The notes: generated by a model not told the origin, from the sequence alone. Positions 18,051 through 26,372 are shown, counted from the first letter of the stretch. The stretch: DNA of 64,000 nucleotides from Sphingomonas hengshuiensis (GCF_000935025.1 NZ_CP010836.1:4216001-4280000); one strand, 5' to 3'. A program made the numbers and translations.

Positions 18051-18398
18051 TCAGCCCGCCAGCGTCGGCGTGCACGTCCGCTCCGGACGGCGCCAGTCGA
18101 TGCCCTCCAGCAGCATCGACAATTGCGCCGGCGTCAGCACCACCGTGCCGCTCGCCGTCACCGGCCAGACGAAACGGCCCCGGTCGAGCCGCTTCGAAAA
18201 CAGGCAAAGGCCTTGCCCGTCGAACCAGAGCAGCTTGACCAGATGCCCGCGCTTGCCGCGAAACGCGAACAGCGCGCCCGAATGCGGGTTTTGCGCCAGT
18301 ACCTGCTGCACCAGCACCGCCAGCCCGTCGAAGCCCTTGCGCATATCTGTCACGCCGCACGCCAGGTATACCCGCGTCGGCAACGGCGCCGGGCTCAC
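18051..18398 (-). CDS. tnpB: IS66 accessory protein TnpB
   Basis: A 115-residue IS66 Orf2 protein with the family core RVYLACGVTDMRKGFDGLAV, then GALFAFRGKRGHLVKLLWFDGQGL, and KRLDRGRFVWP. Its exact role in transposition is not established, although IS66 elements usually require it. The GTG start at 18398 overlaps the tnpA stop by GTGA, implying translational coupling. A longer upstream frame only reads through tnpA out of frame. Confidence 0.9.
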   Translation of the reverse strand: MSPAPLPTRVYLACGVTDMRKGFDGLAVLVQQVLAQNPHSGALFAFRGKRGHLVKLLWFDGQGLCLFSKRLDRGRFVWPVTASGTVVLTPAQLSMLLEGIDWRRPERTCTPTLAG

Positions 18399-18769
18399 CG
18401 CAGCACCGACAACACCCGCGCCAGCGCCTCCGCATCCACCCCGCCGTCGACGCTGATCCGCACGCCGCCGGGCAACGCGATATCGATGCGCCCCGACGAA
18501 CACGGAACCGGCGGCGACGCCGGCACGATCGGCTCGGCGAGCCGAACCTCGGCAAACACCGGCAGCGAAGGCGCAGCCCCGGCCAGCCTGCCTTCGCGCA
18601 GTTGCTTGCGCCACGTATAGATCAGGCTGCTCGACACCTCGCGCCGGGCGATCACATCGCAGACCCGAACGCCGGGTTGGAACGCCTCGGCCAGGATCTC
18701 CAGCTTCTCCGCGTCCGACCAGCGCCGCCGGCCCGACACCCGGCCCACGACCTCCATGCGACCAGTCAT
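18395..18769 (-). CDS. tnpA: IS66 protein TnpA (helix-turn-helix)
   Basis: A 124-residue IS66 Orf1 protein with an N-terminal helix-turn-helix (RRRWSDAEKLEILAEAF, then VCDVIARREVSSSLIYTWRKQL) and a C-terminal strand region (RIDIALPGGVRISVDGGVD). The ATG at 18769 has AGGAG seven bases upstream. Both lie in a perfect 12-bp inverted repeat (18759-18770 with 18781-18792), so the mRNA could hide the start codon in a hairpin. Confidence 0.88.
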   Translation of the reverse strand: MTGRMEVVGRVSGRRRWSDAEKLEILAEAFQPGVRVCDVIARREVSSSLIYTWRKQLREGRLAGAAPSLPVFAEVRLAEPIVPASPPVPCSSGRIDIALPGGVRISVDGGVDAEALARVLSVLR

Positions 18770-18792
18770 ACGAGTGCTCCTATGACTGGTCG
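18759..18792 (-). promoter_or_regulatory. Hairpin overlapping the tnpA start codon
   Basis: Arms CGACCAGTCATA (18759-18770) and its exact complement TATGACTGGTCG (18781-18792) enclose a 10-base loop. On the minus strand the loop carries GGAG, the Shine-Dalgarno core, and the downstream arm carries the ATG (18769-18767). Such a structure would dampen translation and protect the element from read-through transcription. Confidence 0.65.
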
Positions 18793-18891
18793 TCGAACCC
18801 GAAACTTCCTGCACCACCACCGCCCTCGTCAAAGGCGGCAAGCATCCCGGCTATCGACGATGCCGCAAGGCGGCCTGCAGACCGCGCTTAC

Positions 18892-18899
18892 CTTGGTCA
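18892..18899 (+). repeat. Target-site duplication, right copy (CTTGGTCA)
   Basis: Exact repeat of 16403-16410, abutting the right end of the IS66 element. Confidence 0.95.
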
Positions 18900-19040
18900 G
18901 GCATCCCCGCCAGCCGATCAGCGTGTTGTCGACCACCAGGTACGGCTTGCCTCCATGGCTGCCGGGCCTGCGCTTACTCAGCTCTATCTACCGACTTGGC
19001 TCACGAGTCATATCTTTCGTGAGCGCCAACCGCCGGCCGG
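18900..19040. other. Remnant sequence right of the IS66 insertion
   Basis: About 140 bases lie between the IS66 target duplication and the M20 hydrolase stop. Minus-strand frames give SHGGKPYLVVDNTLIGWRG, which looks like decayed mobile-element sequence continuous with the remnant left of the IS66 element. No intact gene is present. Confidence 0.4.
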
Positions 19041-19042
19041 TA

Positions 19043-20269
19043 TTAGAATGAAGGCATACCCTCACGGGCAAGATGGCATAGAAGGAGCGCGGACAGCGAG
19101 GCACGTTCAGCCAGACTGGACGGTATCAAATATTCGTCGGAAGAATGGATTGCGCCGCCGCGCACGCCCATTGTATCCACCACCGGAACCCCACAAGCTG
19201 CGATATTGTTGCCATCACAAACCCCGCCCGTGTCGCGCCATCCGATATTCTGGCCCAGTGCTTTGCCGCAGTCCTGAACTAGGCGAAGCAGAGCAAGCGT
19301 AGGTTCGTCCAGCGGTTTGGGTAGGCGCGTGAAGCTGCCGTGAACGTGAACACCGATATCGCGAGATCGGGAGACATCATCCAAGATGGCCTGCAAGGCG
19401 ATCTCGGCCAAACGCTTATGTTCAGGGCTTCGTGGGCGCATATTGACGTGCAGAACCGCATGGGAAGGCACGACATTGTGCGGGCCGCCACCATCGATGC
19501 GCGCAGGATTAACGCTCAGACCATCGCGGACCATTGCTTCAAGCCCGAGCGCGATATCGGCCGCGGCCAGCAACGCATTACGGCCGTCTTGGGGGTTGCG
19601 CCCTGCATGTGCGCTGCGTCCAGTCACGATGATCGAGAAATTGCCACTACCTGGTCGCGCGCCGGCGAGCGTGCCGTCCGGGAGCGCAGATGGCTCATAA
19701 GTGAATGCAGCAAGCTTATTGCGCGCAGCATTTGCGATCAGAGGTGCCGATCCCTGCGAACCTATCTCCTCATCGCTGTTGAGTACGACCTGATAGCCGA
19801 TCCGCTCGCGCAGCAGCGAGAGTTCGAGCGCGCGCAGCGCCGCCAGCATGATGGCAATGCCGCCCTTCATGTCGGCGACGCCGGGACCTACTAGAAGGCC
19901 CTCCGCGCGCCACGTGCAGTCTTGAAATGCGCTATCAGCGGCGAATACCGTGTCCATGTGTCCGGTGAGGAGAAGCTGGATCGGCGCCTCCGGCCGAACG
20001 GTGAGGAGGATATTATCGCCGAATTGGACTCGCTTTTCGCAGCCGTCCCCGCGGATCACGGTGCTGGCATGCGCAGGAAGCCGTTCTAGCCGTCCCGGCA
20101 GCACCGCGAACGCATCGCACAACCGATCCGCCATGTTGGCAAGACCTGCCATGTTACCCGAACCACTGTTGATGGAGGACCATTCGAGGACCTGATCGAG
20201 CATGGGCGCGGAGGCCGCCGCCTCCACCACGGCCCGATCGGTGCCGACCAGTTGGGCGGTATCGATCAC
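19043..20269 (-). CDS. M20-family deacylase, proposed N-succinyl amino acid desuccinylase
   Basis: A 408-residue M20 metallopeptidase of the ArgE/DapE/CPG2 group. Metal motifs are LTGHMDTVF (His104, Asp106), GVADMKGG (Asp133), the NSDEEIGSQG glutamates and a C-terminal GAIHSSDEYL. A dimerisation domain covers roughly residues 200-310 (IIVTGRSAHAGRNPQDGRNA). I place the start at GTG 20269, which overlaps the preceding stop by GTGA; a frame from 20326 runs inside the dehydrogenase gene. It is the last gene of an operon with astA, astC and astD homologues but no astE, so it probably removes the succinyl group at the end of the succinylated pathway. AstE belongs to a different fold (M14), so this would be a non-homologous replacement. 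Confidence 0.85.
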   Translation of the reverse strand: MIDTAQLVGTDRAVVEAAASAPMLDQVLEWSSINSGSGNMAGLANMADRLCDAFAVLPGRLERLPAHASTVIRGDGCEKRVQFGDNILLTVRPEAPIQLLLTGHMDTVFAADSAFQDCTWRAEGLLVGPGVADMKGGIAIMLAALRALELSLLRERIGYQVVLNSDEEIGSQGSAPLIANAARNKLAAFTYEPSALPDGTLAGARPGSGNFSIIVTGRSAHAGRNPQDGRNALLAAADIALGLEAMVRDGLSVNPARIDGGGPHNVVPSHAVLHVNMRPRSPEHKRLAEIALQAILDDVSRSRDIGVHVHGSFTRLPKPLDEPTLALLRLVQDCGKALGQNIGWRDTGGVCDGNNIAACGVPVVDTMGVRGGAIHSSDEYLIPSSLAERASLSALLLCHLAREGMPSF

Positions 20270-21672
20270 AGCCCGGGAAGCGCTTGTGTCTCCACGATGC
20301 CGGCCTCGAAGCTGGCTGCGGGCCAAGCGCAGTAGTCGGCGGCATAGTAGGCACTGGGCCGATGATTACCGCTGTCTCCCAGGCCTCCGAACGGCATTGA
20401 GGACGCCGCGCCGGTGGTCGGTCGATTCCAATTAACCACGCCCGCGCGCGACCCTGCCGCAAAGCGCTCCCATAACTGCGCATCTGCGCTGACCAGCCCG
20501 GCGGAGAGACCGTAGTTCGTGGCATTGGCTTCAGCGATGGCCGCGTCGAAGTCGGGCATACGGCGTACCTGGAGGACGGGCGCAAAGATTTCGCTGTCGG
20601 GCATCGCAAGCCCTGTCGTCTCCAGGACCACCGGCGCCATGAACGCGCGGCTACGCTCTTCCAGCGGGCGTGACGGCAGCAGCACCCGCGCACCGTTACC
20701 AATCAGGCCCTCCACCGCATCGTGCGCCGCATCTGCAGCGCGGGCGGAGATCAGCGGGCCCATGAAGGCGTCGCCAGCCTCGTCCCATGCCGCGACCGGC
20801 AGGCGGGCGGCGAGATCCACCACAGCTTCAACGAACCGGTCACCGTCCGCGCCGACGGGAACGATCAGGCGGCGCGCGCAGGAACAGCGCTGACCGGTGG
20901 TGACGAACGCGGAGTGTGCGACCAGAGAAGCGATCGCCTGTTCATCGCCGTCCCAAGCCAACATCGGATTGTTGCCCCCCAGTTCCAACGCCAGTATCAC
21001 ATGCGGACGATCGGCAAAGAGGCGCCGGAAATGCGCTCCCGCACCCGCAGAACCCGTGAATAGCAGACCATCGATGTCGGCCTCGACCAGTGCCGCGCCC
21101 GTCTCCCGCCCGCCCTGTAGAACCTGCAGCACGTCTTCGGGCAAGCCCGCCGTTCGCCACGCCTGCATCATGCGCTCCGCCGTGGCAGGGGCTTCCTCGG
21201 AGGGCTTGAAGACCACCGTGTTGCCGGCCAGCAGCGCAGGAACGATGTGCCCGTTCGGCAAGTGGCCAGGGAAGTTGTAGGGGCCCAGCACCAGCATAAC
21301 CCCATGCGGGCGATGTCGCAGAACGGCGCGGCCGAACGGCATCGTCTGCTCGCGGCTGCCTGCACGTTCGGCCTGTGCAGTGATGGAGATTTCCACCTTG
21401 CCTACCATCGCGGCTACTTCGGCGCGGGTCTCCCAGAGCAGCTTACCAGTCTCGCGCGAGAGAATTTCACTCAATCCAACAGCATCTGCCTTGAGGGCAT
21501 CCGCGTAGCGGCGGGCTAGTGCAATGCGCTCCTCCAGCGGGGTCGCGGCCCAACCCGGGAAGGCGGCGCGGGCACGTTCCACGGCGGTACCGCACTCGGC
21601 GGGCGTGGCCGCCGAGCCGTCCCAGACGACCGCCTCGCTGGCGGGATCGATCGAACGCAGCAATTGGGTCAT
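20266..21672 (-). CDS. astD: N-succinyl amino acid semialdehyde dehydrogenase (AstD homologue)
   Basis: A 468-residue NAD(P)-dependent aldehyde dehydrogenase matching AstD: cofactor region VLGPYNFPGHLPNGHIVPAL, glycine motif FTGSAGAGAHF, general base in LELGGNNP (Glu230) and nucleophile in TTGQRCSCARRL (Cys263). AstD oxidises N-succinylglutamate semialdehyde to N-succinylglutamate. In this operon it might instead, or also, oxidise the one-carbon-longer N-succinyl-aminoadipate semialdehyde derived from lysine. The ATG overlaps the astA stop by four bases and the stop overlaps the next GTG, so the block is tightly coupled. Confidence 0.9.
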   Translation of the reverse strand: MTQLLRSIDPASEAVVWDGSAATPAECGTAVERARAAFPGWAATPLEERIALARRYADALKADAVGLSEILSRETGKLLWETRAEVAAMVGKVEISITAQAERAGSREQTMPFGRAVLRHRPHGVMLVLGPYNFPGHLPNGHIVPALLAGNTVVFKPSEEAPATAERMMQAWRTAGLPEDVLQVLQGGRETGAALVEADIDGLLFTGSAGAGAHFRRLFADRPHVILALELGGNNPMLAWDGDEQAIASLVAHSAFVTTGQRCSCARRLIVPVGADGDRFVEAVVDLAARLPVAAWDEAGDAFMGPLISARAADAAHDAVEGLIGNGARVLLPSRPLEERSRAFMAPVVLETTGLAMPDSEIFAPVLQVRRMPDFDAAIAEANATNYGLSAGLVSADAQLWERFAAGSRAGVVNWNRPTTGAASSMPFGGLGDSGNHRPSAYYAADYCAWPAASFEAGIVETQALPGL

Positions 21673-22673
21673 GCACTCACCTGAACCAAGGCGCCGTCGT
21701 TGAACCCCAGAAGAGCCAGCGTGGCGGAGGAAACGAGAACGTGGTCGGCACCGATCCGCGCCGGCGCGCGGGTTGCACGAAATCCTTGGATTGCCGTCGT
21801 CGACAAAAGCGCTAACTCGGCATCTTCCACATCGCCCACGCGCCAGGGCAGCATGCGTGCCCGAGCCAGAGTGCGAATGGAATCGCGCGGCGCCGTCATT
21901 GTCGGTCCGCCATCGAAGATATCGACGAGGCCGGAATGGCGAAAACCCTCCTTCTCCAGCATCCGCTTCGCCGTAACGCCATGACGGTGAACGGCGCCGA
22001 TCACGTCCCGGGCATCCGCGTTGACCAGTTCGAGGTAGATCGGATGACGCGGGGCAAGGTCGCGAATGAACTGGCCGTCGGTGGACGTGATCATGCGGTC
22101 CGCGTCCTCGAACGGCAGGCGGTAGAATTTGCTGGCGATGCCATCCCAGAACGGGCTGTTGTCCGCGTCATCGAACCATCCGCGCAATTCGGCCATTACG
22201 GTATCGCAGAACCGATCGCGTTCAGTGCCGATCAGCAGATATCGCGAGCGGGCCAGTAGTGATCCGGCCCCGCTCTGACGCTTGCCCGGTCGCAGGAACA
22301 GCGTACCGACCTCCGAACAATCGCCGCACTCGTTCACCAGCACAAGCGCCTTGTGATCGAAGCGCGTCTCGGTCGCGGAGGAGTACTGCTCCATCGTCAC
22401 CACGCGGAAAGAAAAATGGGGGCGCTGGATGCCCACCCCGCCCTTGACGGCGGCAAGACCATCGACCTGCCCTGTCTCGGTGTTCTCGAGCATCAGCACG
22501 AACCAGGCTTGGCGAGGGAGGACGTCCCCCGCAAAGCTCGCCTGCGACAGCAACAGGCGTTCGGACAAAACGCCCCTGTCCTCCGGCAGGCTCGTGAAGC
22601 CTCTGCCGGACAGGTACGCCAGTTCCATCAGAGCATCGATGTCGGCGGGGCCCGCCTGACGGACAACCAGCAT
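21669..22673 (-). CDS. astA: N-succinyltransferase of the AstA family (arginine / basic amino acid)
   Basis: A 334-residue AstA/AruG-family acyltransferase that transfers succinyl from succinyl-CoA to the alpha-amino group of arginine or ornithine in known cases. Family motifs include LMELAYLSGRGFTSLP, then VKGGVGIQRPHFSFRV, GTLFLRPGKRQSGAGSLL and the C-terminal VHRHGVTAKRMLEKEGFRHSG. The start codon overlaps the preceding stop by one base. Because the operon has no astB, arginine itself could not be processed by this gene set. Lysine or ornithine are better candidates, which is inference from context. Confidence 0.88.
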   Translation of the reverse strand: MLVVRQAGPADIDALMELAYLSGRGFTSLPEDRGVLSERLLLSQASFAGDVLPRQAWFVLMLENTETGQVDGLAAVKGGVGIQRPHFSFRVVTMEQYSSATETRFDHKALVLVNECGDCSEVGTLFLRPGKRQSGAGSLLARSRYLLIGTERDRFCDTVMAELRGWFDDADNSPFWDGIASKFYRLPFEDADRMITSTDGQFIRDLAPRHPIYLELVNADARDVIGAVHRHGVTAKRMLEKEGFRHSGLVDIFDGGPTMTAPRDSIRTLARARMLPWRVGDVEDAELALLSTTAIQGFRATRAPARIGADHVLVSSATLALLGFNDGALVQVSA

Positions 22674-23881
22674 CAGGCCGCCGCATCCGCCGGAACGGCG
22701 GCCTTCGTTCGAGTAGCTGCAAAGGTCGCCTCAAGGCGCACCACGGCCTCGTCCGCTTCCTCGCGGGTCAGCAGCAGCGAAGGCAGCATGCGCACGCAAT
22801 TCTCGCCGCCGCCCGCGATCAGCAGGCCGTGATCGCGCGCGATCGCCATCATCTCGCGGTTGTTGGTAACGAGCTTGACGCCGACCAAAAGCCCCTTGCC
22901 ACGCACGTCCACGGCGATGTCGGGATAGCGGGCCACGAGTTCGCTCAACGCAGCCTTAAGGTGCGCCGAGACGTCGCGAACGTTGGCCAGCGTCTCTTCC
23001 GCAGCGATGATGTCAAACGCGGCGCCGGCGACGGCCATCGCCAGCGGATTGCCGCCGAAGGTGGAACCGTGGACGCCCACGATCATGCCCTGCGCCGCCT
23101 TCGCGCTGGCAAGGCACGCGCCGACCGGGAAGCCGCCGCCCAGCGCCTTGGCCACCGCCATCAGGTCGGGCTCAACACCTTCGAACCACTGGTGCGCAAA
23201 GAGTTTGCCGGTGCGGCCCATACCGCATTGGACCTCGTCGAATATTAGCAGCGTGCCGGTCTCGTCGCATAGCTCGCGTACGCGCCGCAGCCATGCCTCA
23301 TCCAGTGCACGGGCGCCGCCCTCACCCTGTACCGGCTCGACGATAACGGCAGCGGCGGTAGGGCGGTGGATGGCGGCTTCGATGGCATCCATGTCATCGA
23401 CGAGGAACTGCTCGTAGCCCGGCAGGCACGGGCCAAAACCATCGAGGTACGACGGGTTGCCCGAGGCATTGACCGCAGCATAGGTGCGCCCGTGGAACGA
23501 ACCCGCAAAGCCGAAGATATCGATCCGCTCCGGCGCACCATTGACCGAATGGTAGCGGCGCGCGGCCTTCAGCGCACATTCGACGGCTTCTGAGCCAGAG
23601 TTGCCGAAGAACACCACGTCCGCGAACGAGTTCTGCGTCAGCTTGCGCGCGAGTTCCTCCTGTCCCGGGATGCGGAAGATGTTGGAGACGTGCCACAGTT
23701 TGCCCGCCTGCGCGGTCAGCGCAGAAACGAGCGCGGGGTGCGTGTGGCCAAGGCCGTTGGTGGCAATACCCTGCACAAGGTCGAGAAATACGCGCCCGTC
23801 GGCGGCGTGCAGCCACGCGCCCTCACCGCGCTCGACTTCGACGGGCGCGCGGTTGTAGACCGCCATCAGCTCGTTCGACAT
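22673..23881 (-). CDS. astC: Class-III aminotransferase, acetyl/succinylornithine type (AstC/ArgD)
   Basis: A 402-residue PLP-dependent omega-aminotransferase. It shows the substrate-binding GIATNGLGHTHPAL, the PLP phosphate site FFGNSGSEAVECALK, GFAGSFHGRTYAA, the DEVQ motif (IFDEVQCGMGRTG) and the Schiff-base lysine in AVAKALGGGFP (Lys245). AstC moves the terminal amino group of N-succinylornithine to 2-oxoglutarate. Enzymes of this type are often tolerant of chain length, so N-succinyl-lysine is a reasonable substrate. The gene lies four bases after the FAD dehydrogenase and is directly coupled to astA. Confidence 0.9.
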   Translation of the reverse strand: MSNELMAVYNRAPVEVERGEGAWLHAADGRVFLDLVQGIATNGLGHTHPALVSALTAQAGKLWHVSNIFRIPGQEELARKLTQNSFADVVFFGNSGSEAVECALKAARRYHSVNGAPERIDIFGFAGSFHGRTYAAVNASGNPSYLDGFGPCLPGYEQFLVDDMDAIEAAIHRPTAAAVIVEPVQGEGGARALDEAWLRRVRELCDETGTLLIFDEVQCGMGRTGKLFAHQWFEGVEPDLMAVAKALGGGFPVGACLASAKAAQGMIVGVHGSTFGGNPLAMAVAGAAFDIIAAEETLANVRDVSAHLKAALSELVARYPDIAVDVRGKGLLVGVKLVTNNREMMAIARDHGLLIAGGGENCVRMLPSLLLTREEADEAVVRLEATFAATRTKAAVPADAAA

Positions 23882-23885
23882 TGCT

Positions 23886-25310
23886 TCACTCCATTCCGAA
23901 ATCGATGCGCCCGCCGGGGACGGGTGCGAAAAGACGTTGCACAGCGCCCGTCAGCTTCCTGACACGAGCAGACACGAAGCGCCGATAATTCGAGATATTG
24001 CGTGGGCCGATGCCATGTTCGGCGCTGAAACTGCCGCCGTATTCACGCACTACAGTGTCGAAGATGATAGCCCGTGCGCGCTCGACGGCGGCAGCGTCGA
24101 CCGGACCAGAATCACGCGGCCAAACACAGTTATAATGAAGGCCGCCATCGCCGATGTGACCGAAATCGTGCGGCACCAGTGCCGGCACTTCTGTCGCAAT
24201 CCGGGCAGCTACATCGTCGCGGAAGCGCATCACCTGGCCGCGCGTCAAGGCGATATCGCAGGCGACGACGGTGCCGCTGGCGCGCAACCCTTCGGGGACG
24301 GCATGCCGGATGGCCCACAGGCCGTCGCGATGGTCGATTGCGACATCCAGGATCGGCGCATCATCACCCTCCATCAGCGGCGCGAGCAGTTCGGCAAGCT
24401 GCTCTTCCAGCCATTCGGCCTCGAACGCCGCCCCTGCGGAGATTTCCAGCAGCACGACATAAGGCGGGGTGGGTGCGAACGGCGCGCGCAGACCCGGGAC
24501 GTGGCCTAGCGCTGCCTCGAATGCTTTGGGGCCAATTCCTTCGAATGCAGTCAACAGGGTGCCCAGACCGCCCTCCAATACCCGCAGCAGGTCCAGAACT
24601 TTGTGCGGATCGCGCAGGGCCACCATCGCGGTCAGCTGAACTGATGGCAGAGGTTGAAGCGCTACTGTCACCCGCGTGACAATGCCCATCGACCCGCCGC
24701 TCCCAACCAGCAGCTGCTTCAGGTCGATACCGGTATTGTTCTTCCACAGCGGCGCGCCCAGCGTCAGTCGCGTGCCTTTGCCATCCGCCATGACGACGTC
24801 GAGCACCATCAGGTTCGCGCGCACATCGCCATAGCGCAGCAGTCTTGCACCGCCCGTATTGGCGGCAACCATACCGCCCAGCGATGGATCGGCGCCAAGA
24901 TCCACTGGGAAGAACAGGCCGTGTTCAGCAGCCGCTGCATTCAATGCGGACAGGCGCACGCCGGCATCAACCGTCGCGGTCCGGTTCTCAGGGTCGATCG
25001 AAATATAGCGTGAAAGGCGGTCGAGGTTGATGACTAGATCACCATTTTCCGCGAGACCAGCGCCCGCCAGCCCAGTGCAGGCGCCTTGTACCACGAGACG
25101 CAAACCCTCGTCCGCTGTCAGTCGTACCAAAGCAGATACGCCCTGTTCATCGACCGGCCGCACTACGGCTAGCGGTAGCCCGCCGCCCATACCGCGACCG
25201 TCCATACGATAACCGGCCAGATCATCGGAGTTCACCAAGACATTGGATGCTCCCACAATGCCCCGTAAACGCTCGAGGACCCCCTCATTAGATGGCAGGG
25301 AGGTGCTCAT
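23886..25310 (-). CDS. FAD-linked D-2-hydroxyacid dehydrogenase, probably D-2-hydroxyglutarate dehydrogenase
   Basis: A 474-residue flavoprotein of the GlcD/DLD family. The PCMH-type FAD domain spans roughly residues 40-220, with VVQGACTGLAGAGLAENGDLV, DLGADPSLGGMVAANTGGARLLRYG and LLVGSGGSMGIVTRVTV. The C-terminal cap contains HDFGHIGDGGLHYNCVWP (metal and substrate site) and SAEHGIGPRN. Close relatives oxidise D-lactate, glycolate or D-2-hydroxyglutarate. Here the upstream, overlapping gene encodes a 2-oxoadipate decarboxylating oxygenase whose product is D-2-hydroxyglutarate, so oxidation of that compound to 2-oxoglutarate is the most economical reading. The ATG overlaps the previous stop (ATGA). 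Confidence 0.85.
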   Translation of the reverse strand: MSTSLPSNEGVLERLRGIVGASNVLVNSDDLAGYRMDGRGMGGGLPLAVVRPVDEQGVSALVRLTADEGLRLVVQGACTGLAGAGLAENGDLVINLDRLSRYISIDPENRTATVDAGVRLSALNAAAAEHGLFFPVDLGADPSLGGMVAANTGGARLLRYGDVRANLMVLDVVMADGKGTRLTLGAPLWKNNTGIDLKQLLVGSGGSMGIVTRVTVALQPLPSVQLTAMVALRDPHKVLDLLRVLEGGLGTLLTAFEGIGPKAFEAALGHVPGLRAPFAPTPPYVVLLEISAGAAFEAEWLEEQLAELLAPLMEGDDAPILDVAIDHRDGLWAIRHAVPEGLRASGTVVACDIALTRGQVMRFRDDVAARIATEVPALVPHDFGHIGDGGLHYNCVWPRDSGPVDAAAVERARAIIFDTVVREYGGSFSAEHGIGPRNISNYRRFVSARVRKLTGAVQRLFAPVPGGRIDFGME

Positions 25311-26329
25311 GCCGCCTTAGTCATGTGGAAGATTCCGGTCGCGTTGCCGCTGTCGAAGGAAAGGTCGAGGACGCCTGTATCGGGATCAAGATCCCGGCTT
25401 ATGAATTCATAGAACGAACCTGGAACAAAAAGGGTCTGGTCGCCTTCAGGCGTGGAAAACTTCCTTTCGATCATGTCAGCTCGATAAGCGGTCTGCCGGA
25501 CACGTCCCTTGCGCGAGACCTCGATTTTTTCTTTCATCGGTCGCCCCATTGCCTTTTGTTCCGCAGCCAGCTTGTCGATGTCGGGGACACGATCGGTCGC
25601 GTGATTGAAGGCGTTACCTTCGGTGGCGATCCAAGCTGCTTCCTTGGACACGATCTTCAGCACTTCGTAATCGGCAAGTGAGGGCTGGGCATGTTGGCGA
25701 TCGAACGCTCGCACGAGAGTAGGCAGCACCCGCCTCGCTTCTTCGAAGGACAGCGCCTGCCCAGCGGCGAAACGTGCCAGCGCGGCGTTTGCAGCCGCAT
25801 CGAGCGGATCCTGCGAGGTGCCGAACACGCGCTGCGCCGCCGCGCCGAACGCCTCATCGAACTCCTCGACATGCAGTTCGCTGACGAAGAATTGTGGGAT
25901 CGTCTCGGGAAAATCACGATGACGATAGGCCCGGCCCGTCATCTTCAGGGTAGGAAGCGGGTAGATAGCGGCGACTTCGTAGCCAAGGGGCTCTAGGATG
26001 CGCCGGAAGGCAAGTTCGCCCTGCGGCAGCAGCCCAGTCATGCCATCCGGGAAGCGAATCGTTCGGATTGCACCATGATCGAAGCAGACCTTGCCCCCGG
26101 ACCAGCGCACATCGTCGACATAAGTTGCACCGCTCGGCACGCGGTAAAGAAGGTCGGCGAACAGGACGAGGTTCAGTGCCGCAGCGAAGCAGGAGCGAGT
26201 TACGCCCTGACCGTCGGCCTGGGCTGCGGGCACCATCGGCTCAAGCAGGTTCTCAATGTAATCCCGGCGGCTTTCATCTAGAAGTGTCCCGGCCAGTGCT
26301 AGCGCACCGCATTCATTCTGAACGATCAT
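25307..26329 (-). CDS. hglS: DUF1338 2-oxoadipate dioxygenase/decarboxylase (HglS/YdcJ type)
   Basis: A 340-residue DUF1338 protein. Members of the family (HglS of Pseudomonas putida) are Fe(II) enzymes that convert 2-oxoadipate and oxygen to D-2-hydroxyglutarate and CO2 in lysine catabolism. Family marks include LFADLLYRVPSGATYVDDVR, the FDHGAIRT metal-ligand region, QFFVSELHVEEF and the characteristic ATEGNAFNHATDRVPDID with its metal-binding His. I start at the ATG at 26329, which has AAGGGAG ten bases upstream; a TTG further upstream is less likely. It is the first gene of the operon and is divergent from a LysR regulator. Its presence points to a six-carbon substrate, i.e. lysine, rather than arginine. 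Confidence 0.88.
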   Translation of the reverse strand: MIVQNECGALALAGTLLDESRRDYIENLLEPMVPAAQADGQGVTRSCFAAALNLVLFADLLYRVPSGATYVDDVRWSGGKVCFDHGAIRTIRFPDGMTGLLPQGELAFRRILEPLGYEVAAIYPLPTLKMTGRAYRHRDFPETIPQFFVSELHVEEFDEAFGAAAQRVFGTSQDPLDAAANAALARFAAGQALSFEEARRVLPTLVRAFDRQHAQPSLADYEVLKIVSKEAAWIATEGNAFNHATDRVPDIDKLAAEQKAMGRPMKEKIEVSRKGRVRQTAYRADMIERKFSTPEGDQTLFVPGSFYEFISRDLDPDTGVLDLSFDSGNATGIFHMTKAA

Positions 26330-26372
26330 GTTTGAGGAACTCCCTTGGGCCAATTGAGGACCTTATGAACCT

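Larger units (their letters stand above)
16411..18891 (-). mobile_element. Complete IS66-family insertion sequence (2481 bp)
   Basis: Both ends begin GTAAGCGCGGTCTGCAGG, the IS66-type terminus, and match exactly for 22 bases (16411-16432 against 18891-18870). Exact 8-bp target duplications flank it. It carries tnpA, tnpB and tnpC in order on the minus strand with overlapping or close spacing. Intact ends, genes and duplication indicate a fairly recent insertion, into an older IS5-like remnant. Confidence 0.95.

Noticed and set aside
19043..25310. Calling the operon a normal arginine succinyltransferase (AST) pathway
   Set aside because: astB is missing, astE is replaced, and DUF1338 plus a D-2-hydroxyacid dehydrogenase have no place in arginine breakdown.
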